DNA from: Zingiber officinale
Lineage: Eukaryota; Streptophyta; Magnoliopsida; Zingiberales; Zingiberaceae
Direction of reading: 5' to 3'
Assembly: GCF_018446385.1 (NCBI RefSeq)
Contig: NC_056002.1
Coordinates: forward strand, 3,707,474-3,771,473
DNA: 64,000 nucleotides
A program made the position numbers and the translations under genes. Under the pieces are notes generated by a model. The model had not been told where the DNA came from. It worked only from the letters and a program-made list of their open reading frames with translations, and ran no database searches. Of this stretch, positions 22,201 to 36,102 are shown piece after piece; the first letter of the stretch is position 1, and the number at the start of each line of letters is the position of its first letter.

Positions 22201-22610
22201 AATTCAGTGATTTACATGTTTTCACATAACTAAGAACGAACTATGAAGAACCTGAGCTAAACATAATCATTTTTTTTATTACAATGACTCTATTTAGGCT
22301 CTTAATTAGGACAAATAAATATCCTATATCAACCTAACTTATTTTTGAACTGTTTAAACACTTAAATAATAAGTATGCCTAATATTTAGTTGACGTAGTT
22401 TAGTTAGGTCAACTGCTACAAAGTTAAGTCGATTCCATATATATAAAATCTAATATGTATATCTCTATAATATCATTTTTAATCAATTAACATAGGGTTT
22501 AGACTACCCAAATCTTGACTTTCTAGGTTAACTAAATAAGATCTTTAGGTAGCATTATCGAGAAGTTAAATCAGATAATTACAATTAATTCTATTGAAAC
22601 AAGGGTTTTT
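19270..22610. repeat. AT-rich spacer with degenerate interspersed repeats
   Basis: No gene is seen. From about 19700 to 21080, versions of AAAATATACTAGATTTTA with TTTAAATGATACT, and of GAGAAATTATACTCATTTTT, recur many times, sometimes inverted, as in a decayed minisatellite or repeatedly duplicated transposon fragments. An (AT)n run lies at about 21536-21574. The remainder to 22610 shows no structure I could define. Confidence 0.4.
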
Positions 22611-23640
22611 TTTATAGGTACCTGAGATAATTTTGATGTGATCAATCGAGTTAAGTTAGGTTTTGTGTATATTTGATGTCTTGTATCTAAGTGTCTAGGA
22701 ACTTAGGAGTACAGGTGCTCCGGCAGTAAGGACGGGGGACCCCCTTTAAAGGAAGTTAACGTCACGTGGAGGTCAAAAGTCAAACGACCGACTGGAAAAG
22801 GGGGGGCCGACCGGCCGAACGAGGACTAAGCGGAAGCAAAGAACCCGACGGGGAGTCGGGTCTCCGACGCTCATGGTGAACAGGGTCGTCGGGTCGAGCG
22901 GGTAGCCCGCTCGGCCGAGACATAAAGCAGTAATGCTGTGAACAGTTTCATCTGAGCACACGACTTGGAATCTCTCGAGCGGATCAGTACCTACGTCCGG
23001 TTGGACGTGATGGGACTGCCGAGTGGCCAGACGCTCGGCGCGGGAACAGAAGAGACAAAAGGACAAGGGAAACATCGGGGGACATCTTCTGACAACAAGC
23101 GTGTTCGACGACTAACCCATACGCAGAAGCCTATGACGGAAGGTTCTGTTGTCACATCAGAGAGGTGCTCGGACTGTAGCAGTATGGTGTCAGGCAAGCT
23201 CCTCTGACAAGCTCATACTGAGGTATGGTTAGAGGACACGTATTCGCCTCGGTATGTGTCCATGAGCCTCTTCACAGCTCTATATAAGGGTCCTCACACT
23301 TTGTCGGAGGTACGCAATCACGCATTCTCGCATCTTCGGAGCCACTTCATAATTTCCTCTTGCCTGACTTGAGCGTCGGAGGGTCGTCGCCGAGAACCCC
23401 TTCCCGGCCCGACTTCCTTGCAGGTTCACCGGAGATCCCTACGACCGGCCGGAGATCCACGTTATTAGTTCGGAGAGCGCCATGTGCCCAGCGTCCGTTG
23501 ATTCAGCATTCGGACAGGATCAACAGGAATTCGAGAAAGATACGGCTAGCGAGAAGGATGACACGGGAGAGAGTCGACGGGTTCGATGCGTCCAAAGGAC
23601 TAGGTGTTGTGAAAAAATACGTGTTAAAGTAAGTGCCCTG
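22611..23640 (+). mobile_element. Old copia-type LTR fragment hosting a solo LTR
   Basis: The flanks of the solo LTR (about 22650-22715 and 23523-23612) read as one sequence. They match, in the opposite orientation, the LTR at 26977-27796 around TAGCGAGAAGGACGACACGG and GTGCGTCCGAAGGACGAG. So an older relative of that copia-type LTR was present here before the Ty3-type LTR landed. Ends not defined. Confidence 0.55.
22716..23522 (+). mobile_element. Solo LTR of a Ty3/Tat-like element
   Basis: Relative of the LTRs at 2144-3144 and 14973-16063, in the opposite orientation. It starts TGCTCCGGCAGTAAGGAC, has TATA box CTATATAAGGG near 23280, and ends TTGATTCAGCATTCGGACAG then GATCA. A perfect 5-bp duplication ACAGG lies at 22711-22715 and 23523-23527. 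No internal sequence remains, so it formed by recombination between two LTRs. Confidence 0.85.
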
Positions 23641-25998
23641 CAAAGTCAACTATTGGGCTTTATTAACTTTTATAAATAAACAATCTTTATTTTAATATAA
23701 TTCAATTAATTTTAGCATTTACTTTATCTTTATACCTATGTTATGCATAGATAAAGTCTTTGAACATACTATATTAAGATGTGATGAGTATATATAATGT
23801 TAATTGTGAAATACATCAATATTCACTATATATTATAAATTTGCTCCTAGATAATTGGGTCACTTAATAAATAAGGATAAAAGGTTGCTCGAGCTAGAAA
23901 CTAGCATTTGTGATGTAGTATACCATATTTCATCGGTGAGGACATAGAGATGTTCAAACATACAGATGAGTGATCATACGATGAATTCATCGAATATCAC
24001 TCACACAAACTTTCTAAGTAGTTATCATTTATCGAGTGAATAAGTCTTTGGTTGTGGTTGTACACTAGTAGTCCTTATGACATAGGACAATACTGAGACT
24101 CTATATATTGAGGTTGCACTTTAACTTATTTATCGACTCTATTAGAGTCATCAGGTAGTGAGATTAGGTGTAGTAACGAAACATCTAGGAGTTAGTATAT
24201 TGTAGTCGGGGATTCACCGCATATCCATATGTGTGGATATCCTATGTAATATATTGTTTCATAGTGTATGAAGTCTCTGATCAGAGCTGTAAGATGTACT
24301 GTAGGAAAAGAGTTTCCTAGTTACACATGCAATATTACTATAAGATATATCACATGGTTGTTGAATCAATATACAATTCTCAATGTACCAGTGATTGTAG
24401 ATTTGACCGGGATATATAACAGGAAGGGATCGGTCTATACATTAACCATAATCGACTGATTCTTGCAGGCATTATTCAGTGATACGTAGGGAATCATGGG
24501 GAGGTGCTGCTAGACGCTCTTATCATAATTCGTTGGGTATTAATCAGAATTAGTTCTAACATTTTATAATTAAGGAGTTGATCATAGGATGAGGTTATTA
24601 AGGATATGCCTGAATAAAAGACAAATATAGTCCTGAATCATAAAGAGTTTTGAGCTCACGGCTAACTGTATCCCTGAACCATTAAGGGTCACATAAGTAT
24701 TGGTTTCTTTATTTCCCGTTGAGAAAATTAAATTCAAGTAGTTAAATTTGATGAATAAAGTTTGATGTGATTAAACAATGTATTGATAAAGTTTGATATG
24801 ATCAAATATTAGATTGATATCTAATCAATGGAAACAAAGAGCGTGGAAGAGTTCCACACAAAGTCTATAATTTAAATTAATATAGCGAGCAAGTGTGTTT
24901 GCCGTATCAATGATATTAAATCGTTGATATGATTACAATGAATATATATTATTAGATTTTAGAAAAGTTATAAAAATCTAATAGATAAAGATGGAAGAGA
25001 TAATGAGCTTTGAAAGTTTGCCCCATGAGGAAATGTAATATGAATATATTATGAAAAATAAAAATGTGGGATTTTGGTTGAACATGTAATGGAAAGAAAA
25101 GGGATTTTTTTTTTTTTTTTGCTTTTTTCCTTTTTTCCATCATCTCCACGTTCTCCATTTTCCCACTCTCTTCACTCGTCCACATAGGCCACTCAATCCA
25201 CCTCTTTTTTGGTTGGCTTGCTCTTAAGATATTAAGGTAAAGGCTCTCTTCTTCTATGATGAAGAATACTTACGACAGCCACCTCTTTTGAGTTTTGCTG
25301 AATTCTGACACGAGATGTTCTGTAGCCATGTTTTTTTCTTTTCCTTGCAAAATCTTCGGTGGCCACCTCCATGCATCTTTTGAGATAATTCGAATAGTGA
25401 TTTTTCTCGTTGAAGGATTCGTACAACAAGTTCTTCATATTCTCACTGAAGAAATTCGGCAGTCCCTTTTAAAACAAGAAGATTGAGATTTTTTTTTTCT
25501 CTTCCATTGAAAAGTCATATTTCTTTACTGTTTCTCCTCTTCAAGAAGTATTGTTGTTGTCCATCTTCTTGCATAATTTTGAAAAGCTTAGTCCTTTGTT
25601 GAGGGCTATTAGACATTCTCTTGTGAAGAGGTAATTGGATAACCCTTTCCTCATCTTCAAGGAAAACGTTTTGACCGTCTCGACGAAAAATGACACTTGA
25701 TCTCTAGTACAGTCAGGTGTTGGAAAGAGGACTCTGATCATGAATCAAATTAGAGGAAGGAAATACGAGCTCATGATAATCAACGAAGAATTGTTTCACT
25801 ATAATCAGAATAGTTAGAGTCAAACCCAATTACAGGTTGTTTAAAAAATATGTTTATGCTTGTACTATATTCATATGTGTATTGATGTATGTGTTAATAG
25901 TTTTATTTAGGTTATGCTTAAATGATCTAATATATTTATTTTAGATAGTTTAACATGTCTAAATAAAATGATTAAATTAACATTATATGAATCAATAT
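23641..25998 (+). mobile_element. LTR-retrotransposon-like non-coding sequence
   Basis: Long non-coding sequence with phrases that recur in monocot LTRs as I remember them (for example GGACATAGAGATGTTCAAAC near 23940). No domain and no clean ends are seen. 25105-25120 is a poly-T run. 25190-25740 has pyrimidine-rich, transcript-leader-like sequence. The last part to 25998 is plain AT-rich. The class assignment is weak. Confidence 0.3.
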
Positions 25999-25999
25999 A

Positions 26000-26356
26000 A
26001 TTTTTCTGTGGACGTCTCGAAAATCTCTTTCATGTAGTTTGGCAAGGAAATTTTGAGTCATGGATACAAGACCCTTTACATGTAAGACCCATTGCTCATG
26101 CAATTTGGGATTCTCATTTTGGTCAACCGACTGTGGAAGCTTTTACTCGAGGAGGTGCTACTGGTCTCGTGAATATCACTTATTCCGGTGTTTATCAGTG
26201 GTGGTATACAATCAGATTACGTACTAATGAAGATCTTTATACTAGAGATCTTTTTCTATTATTTCTTTCTGCTATATCTTTAATAGCAGGTTGGTTACAC
26301 CTACAACCGAAATGGAAACCAAGTGTTTCGTGGTTCAAAATACAGAATCTCGATAG
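26000..26356 (+). pseudogene. psaB: Plastid psaB fragment (nuclear plastid DNA)
   Basis: Translation gives [46 protein letters not shown] and [20 protein letters not shown], unmistakably the photosystem I P700 apoprotein A2, roughly residues 58-175 of about 734. The match stops abruptly at both ends. Differences from plastid psaB include several that look like C-to-T or G-to-A changes (for example ALGPVNIA read as ATGLVNIT), as expected for plastid DNA decaying in a nuclear genome. It is not a functional gene. Confidence 0.9.
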
Positions 26357-26428
26357 TTTATCTTTGTTATGTTTATAGGATCTTACTTAAATGGTTAGAT
26401 TATAATGCATGCTTAGATAAAGATCATA

Positions 26429-26517
26429 CTTATGTTTGTTTATTGGCCTTGGGACGGGCTGGCAGGGCGCTGGGGGCGAGCGTATTCGCCTTTTGCCACA
26501 ATGCTTATGTTTGTTTA
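26429..26517. repeat. 61-bp GC-rich insertion flanked by a 14-bp direct repeat
   Basis: CTTATGTTTGTTTA occurs at 26429-26442 and again at 26504-26517. Between them lie 61 GC-rich bases in an AT-rich setting, including GGCGAGCGTATTCGCC, which can form a small hairpin. The long exact duplication fits target-primed insertion of a short retroposed sequence. The identity of the insert is unknown. Confidence 0.5.
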
Positions 26518-26589
26518 AAAATTTATACGAACACTCCTTTGATTTAATTGTTAAATCATAAATAAAATTTTAAATTTCTGTTATACATA

Positions 26590-26976
26590 AGAGTATAGAA
26601 ACACGATATCTGAATTTCGAATTCGGTTTCAACAATATGCTAGCGAACGAGAAGGAAGCGCACGATGTTTCTGAGGGACAAGAAGCCGAAACGGAAGCTT
26701 GCTCGAGGAGAAGGCCGGAAAATGAGTTCGGGTAAATCGTACTCTAGATAACCGAAATCACTTAAGCGAATGGAGCCAAAACGAAGGAGAATTCGGACAG
26801 TCAACCTGCTGTTGACTGTTTGGGCGCTTGGACCAAGTCCAGGCACCCGGACCCCCCGGGGGGCAGCCTAAGGCTGGTCAACACAGTTTGAGGGCCTAAA
26901 ACTATTCCAAGTGTCCGGACTAGATAAATTTTATCCTATTGAACTGTTACGAATAAGTAGATAACTACTAATTTAC
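26590..26976 (+). mobile_element. Copia-type LTR fragment
   Basis: GAGGGACAAGAAGCCG, GCTCGAGGAGAAGGCCGG and TTGGGCGCTTGGACCAAGTC resemble the reverse complement of the LTRs at 38735-39674 and 42077-43033. It is an older, truncated relative; the next element was inserted at its right edge. Confidence 0.5.
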
Positions 26977-27796
26977 TGTTGGTGAAGCGGAGACCGGCAA
27001 GAGGGGGGTGAATTGCTGTAAACAAAAATGAAACTACCCTCCTCGGATTTCAACTCAGAATAAATGCAGTAGTAAAATAATAAAGACAGAAAATAAAAGC
27101 AGAAACAGAAGTTTAACCTGGTTACAACCAAGAGGGTTGTTAATCCAGGGCAGTGAAAAGCGCACTAAGAAAATTCTCCTTCTCTGAAGGCCGAGAAGCC
27201 TTTTACACTCTAATTGCTTAGAACTACTGCTAGGAATTGCTTATGGATTGATTGCTTGAGTTGTTGTTGAATTTCTAACTTCAGGGGCCTTTTTATAGCT
27301 CCTGGAAAGTCTATTCCGAGGGTCCAAGGCGCCTCCAACAAGGTTCAAGGCGCCTCCAGCTCGGTCAGCGGATAAAACTTGCCTTCAACAGGGTTGAAGG
27401 CGCCTTCAAGGGCGCCTCCAAGCTGGTAGCCTAATTTCCAGCTTGGTTTCTTCAGCTTCCGACGCTCCGTTCTTTTGGGTGATTGCGGCCAACCGGAATA
27501 GGGCTCACATGAACCCAATTCCCGGCCTTCTCCTCGAGCAGCCTTTCGTCCTGGCTTAACATCCCTCGAACGCCGCGCACGCTCTTCACGCCCACCGGAG
27601 TACTCTTCCACAGCTCTCTCGTCCTTCGGACGCACCGAGCCCGCTGGCTCCCTTCCCGTGTCGTCCTTCTCGCTAGCTGCGTCTTCCGCTCGACTTCCTG
27701 TGTTCCTAAGCTTCTACACACTCAGATATAGGGATCAAACACAGCAGGACCTAACCAACTTGGTTGATCACATTAAAACTACCACGGGGTCCAACA
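26977..27796 (-). repeat. 3' LTR of the copia-type element
   Basis: Pairs with 29986-30811. It contains several GGCGCCTCCAA / GGCGCCTTCAA words (about 27325-27425) and ends in TCCAACA on the plus strand. Confidence 0.85.
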
Positions 27797-28807
27797 ATCT
27801 CTCCCTTTTTGATGTGCATCAACCCAAGTTCAAGTTAGGGTAAAAAATAGACATAAACAGTAATTTTAAAGAAATTACTAAACTAACAAGTTAAGCATAA
27901 TTTTTGAAATTAAAAAAACTTAAGTTTTTTCTAACTCTTTCTAACTCCCCCTAAACTTGTACTTTTATCTCTCCCCCTTTGATCACAGCAAAAATGGGGT
28001 AAAAAAAAAAATTCAAGTAAGATTGAAGTTTTTGAAAAATTTCTAAGTTAAAAATGAATTTTTGAAAAAAAATTTGCTAAGTTAAATTTTCCAAAAAAAA
28101 TTTCTAAAAAAAAATCCTAAGTAAATGTTCAAGTGTTCCCAAAAAAAATTTCTAAGTCAAGTGAATGAACTTTTAGAATTTTCCAAAAAAAAAATTCTAA
28201 CCCAAAAAAAATTAAGTTAGAATTTTTTTTTAAAAAAAAATCTAAGGAATTTTTGTTTATTTTAACAAATATTTGATAAACTTTCAAAACATTATTTAAT
28301 TCTTGTTTAATGTTTTTTCAGAAAGTTAATTAAATATTTTCTTTCAATATTTTAGCTTCCAGGTCGTAGCGAGGCACTAGGCCTTCTTGGTTATTGGAGC
28401 AACAACCACTTCCTTAGACAAAGCTTCCATAAAGAATTTCAATGTTTAATTTTCTCACTGTAAACTTTAAATTTTTGAACAATTAATTAAGTACATATTT
28501 TAGAACCCAATAGAGGTTCCTTTCTACTGGATTATTCAAAAATCTATGGGGTACATAGTTTCTTGGTATTTTCCTAAGTTGACCTTGATGCTTCCTTATA
28601 TACCAATTTAATTTACCATAAATTCTTAATTTTGAATTTGGAAATTGATTTAAGCATGCAGCAGATTTCAATTTTTCAATTTCTAATTTTAATTTATCAT
28701 TTTCTGATTTTACACTATCATACATTTCAAGTGGACATGCTTTTGCTAATTTCATTTTTAATTCTTTATTTTCTTTTTCTACTTCGAATAAGTCTTTAGA
28801 AAGAGAT

Positions 28808-29920
28808 TTAATAAATCGAAATGACTGAGACGGGCAATACCTTACTTACCTGATCTGGTGACGCTCCCCCTTCACTGCTGCTTTCTTCTTCTGATGTTCC
28901 TCCCCATTTCATCTCTGAGCTTGAGTCTTCTTCCGGTTGATGGTTCGCCAATAGCGCTAACCCTGATAATTCTTCAATGTCTGACTCAAAGGTTGATGAA
29001 TCTGACCAAGTAGCCTTCAGATTCTTGTGCTTGGAGGTTTCTGGTTTCTTGTATTTTGGCTTTTCATTTTCTTTCTCCTTTCTCTTCAATTTTGGGCAAT
29101 CCTCCTTGATGTGCCCTTCTTCATTGCAGTTGTAGCAACGAACCGTCCTCTTCTTTCGATGATGCCTCTGCGATTTAAATTTATTAGAACTGAAAAACTT
29201 ATTGAAGCGTCTTACCAGTAGTGCCGCTTCGAATTCGTCGACTGAGGCTTCGGAGTCAGAACCGTTTACTTTTGCCTTTAGAGCTATGTTCTGACTGGTC
29301 TTCTCTACTCCATTTGGCTCTGAAACTCGAGATTCGTGAAGTTCAAACGTCGAAAATAATTGTTCTAACGTACTTACCTCGAGGTCCTTAGAGATGTAGT
29401 ACGCATCTACTAAGGAGGTCCACTCTGGAGTTCTCGGGAAGGCATTGAGCACGTATCGGATAGAATCCCAGTTGGTTACCTCTTCTCCAAGGTTCGTTAG
29501 TTGCGTTATCGGTTCCTTGATTCTCGCTTGGAGTTGCGCTACCTTCTCGCCTTGGTTCATCCGGAGGTTCGTTAACTGGTTCCGGAGGAAGTCGCGCTTC
29601 GCTAGCTTCGCTTCGGAAGTACCTTCGTGAAGCTCCAGGAATTTTTCCCAGAGATCTTTCGCTGAGTCGTAGCTTCTGATTCGATTTACCTCCTGCGGCG
29701 GTAGAACGCTGAGTCGGTGGAACTCAGCCTTTCCGTTGGCGACGAAATCTGCTTGCTCCTTGTTCGTCCAGGTATTTTCCTCCTTATCTTTTGGAACTGC
29801 ATAACCATATTTCATTATTAACAGAATGTCAAATTCAGTTTTAAAAAATACCTCCATTTTGCGTTTCCATGTGGCGAAGTCTCCGTCGAACTTCGGGGGA
29901 TAGATGTTCGCTCTGGCCAT
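28808..29920 (-). mobile_element. gag ORF of the copia-type element
   Basis: The ORF is 370 residues and starts MARANIYPPKFDGDFATWKR. Residues 1-190 fit the copia gag/UBN2 fold ([20 protein letters not shown] and NQLTNLRMNQGEKVAQL). A zinc knuckle CYNCNEEGHIKEDC follows near residue 265, then a Lys-rich and an acidic Ser-rich tail. A short further frame with a coiled coil lies at 28483-28755, then A/T-rich non-coding sequence to the 3' LTR. Fossil element part. Confidence 0.75.
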
Positions 29921-29985
29921 CGTCTTGATCGTAATGCTTCAGTTGGCGGTTAGTCCTTCTGAGGCGATCAGGCTCTGATACCACT

Positions 29986-30811
29986 TGTTGGTGCAGTGGA
30001 GATTGGCAAGAGGAGGGTGAATTGCTGTAAACAAAAATGAAACTACCCTCCTCGGATTTCAACTCAGAATAAATGCAGTAGTAAAATAATAAAGACAGAA
30101 AATAAAAGCAGAAACAGAATTTTAACCTGGTTATAACCAAGAGGGTTGTTAATCCAGGGTAGTGAAAAACGCACTAAGAAAATTCTCCTTCTCTGAAGGT
30201 GGAGAAGCCTTTTACACTCTAATTGCTCAGAACTACTGCTAGGAATTGCTTATGGATTGATTGCTTGAGTTGTTGTTGAATTCCTAGCTTCAGTGGCCTT
30301 TTTATAGCTCCTGGAAAGTCTATCCCGAGGGTCCAAGGCGCCTCCAACAAGGTTCAAGGCGCCTCCAGCTCGGTCAGCGGATAAAACTTTATCCGCACGC
30401 AAACGGTCAAAACTGACCTGTTGAGGGCGCCTCTAAGCTGGTAGCCTAATTTTCAGCTTAGTTTCTTCAGCTTCCGACGCTCCGTTCTTTTGGGTGATTG
30501 CGGCCAACCGGAATAGGGCTCACTCGAACCCAATTCCCGGCCTTCTCCTCGAGCAGCCTTCCGTCCCGGCTTAACGTCCCTCGAACGCCGCGCACGCTCT
30601 TCACGTCCACCGGCGTACTCTTCCGCAGCTCTCTCGTCCTTCGGACGCACCGAGCCCATCGGCTCCCTTCCCGTGCCGTCCTTCTCGCTAGCTGCGTCTT
30701 CCGCTCGACTTCCTGTGTTCTTAAGCTCCTGCACACTCAGACATATGGATCAAACACAGCAGGACCTAACCAACTTGGTTGATCACATCAAAACTACCAC
30801 GGGGTTCAACA
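29986..30811 (-). repeat. 5' LTR of the copia-type element
   Basis: Pairs with 26977-27796; the inner edge lies 2 bases from the primer-binding site. Confidence 0.85.
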
Positions 30812-30816
30812 TTTAC

Positions 30817-31253
30817 ACCAATATATTTTTGAATATTGAACTATCATTATTATTATATAATTTATATTTTAAAAATATTATGATTGCATAAACACTTTTT
30901 AAAAAAAAAAGTATCTAAAAGTTTAATCCATTGTATTCTCTGTTATAATCAATATTTTTTACTAATTAATAAATAAACATAAAAATAAAAAATAGTTATT
31001 TTCATATCTTGCAAGCGAAAAATGTTTGATTCTATGCGATCTTTTTTTTTTAATATATATATATAAAATCAACACTTAATAAAAATTCCTATAACAAAAC
31101 TTAAGCGAAGCCCGGTCTATCGGACCATTTTCTAATTCATATCGGACCATTTTCTAATTCCGGTCCGGCCCAAATAAACAATGAATTTACTCGACGCTGA
31201 TTTATTTACTTCCGTTCGGACACAGAGACACTCCACTGACGGTACCAATCCAA
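30817..31253 (+). other. Upstream region of the carbamoyltransferase gene
   Basis: AT-rich to about 31100. The 21-bp word TATCGGACCATTTTCTAATTC, less its last base, is repeated in tandem at about 31117-31157, followed by CCGGTCCGGCCC near 31158, a GGCCCA word of the type found in promoters of constitutively expressed plant genes. No TATA box is clear. Confidence 0.4.
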
Positions 31254-35530
<4,277 letters not shown>

Positions 35531-35971
35531 GATCAATATGGAATAACCAAGTTGGACCATCAAATTGGATCTTGTGAAACAGTTCATGAGGTTCCAGTAG
35601 AAGTATCTTTACATTTGTGAAACAGTTCATGAGGTTCAAAACATGCCGGTGAATGGACTCGTATGCTTTATCGCCGTGGAATAAATTATTCGTAAGCAAT
35701 TTTCTGGCGATTTGAGTTCTGAATTCTCTGATTGCCAGAGGCGACTTTGTTCCTTCGTATCTTTCGGTTTGTTCTAAATGATTCAAATCATCAACAATCC
35801 CTATTAAAGTTAAACGCACAGTAGTGTGAAGAAGTGATGAGAGTTTTTGTTATCGATTTGATTTATTTATATTCTCGTTGTTTCTCTTTATTAAAATAGC
35901 AGAAGCGCACATCTTAAGAAGAAATTAAAGAAAAGGATTCAAGTGATTTTAGAAATTTCGTATAGGCTTAA

Positions 35972-35983
35972 TGGGCCGGCCCA
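35972..35983. promoter_or_regulatory. Site II-type palindrome upstream of PAF1
   Basis: TGGGCCGGCCCA is a perfect 12-bp palindrome made of two opposed TGGGCC words, 120 bases before the proteasome start codon; TACGGGCCTT follows. TGGGCY (site II) words are bound by TCP factors and are common before genes for proteasome, ribosome and mitochondrial proteins. Confidence 0.55.
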
Positions 35984-36102
35984 CATAAGATACGGGCCTT
36001 CTCTGCCTTGGAGAAGAAGCAAGTAGAAGCCGATCTAATTAATATACCTACTTAGTACTTACGACGGTCAGCAGAAGGGAGGAGGAAGAAGAGAGTAGCG
36101 AG

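Larger units (their letters stand above)
26977..30811 (-). mobile_element. Gag-only copia-type LTR element upstream of the carbamoyltransferase gene
   Basis: Minus-strand element of 3.8 kb. The 5' LTR is 29986-30811 and the 3' LTR 26977-27796. The primer-binding site TGGTATCAGAGCC lies at 29971-29983 (minus), the purine tract AAAAAGGGAGAGAT abuts the 3' LTR, and perfect duplications TTTAC lie at 26972-26976 and 30812-30816. It encodes gag but no polymerase is seen. By eye, about 4 percent difference over the first 260 LTR bases suggests insertion within the last few million years. It ends about 440 bases before the start codon at 31254. Confidence 0.88.

Noticed and set aside
26000-26356. A working photosystem I gene
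   Set aside because: Only about 118 of some 734 codons are present, with decay-type changes and no plastid context.
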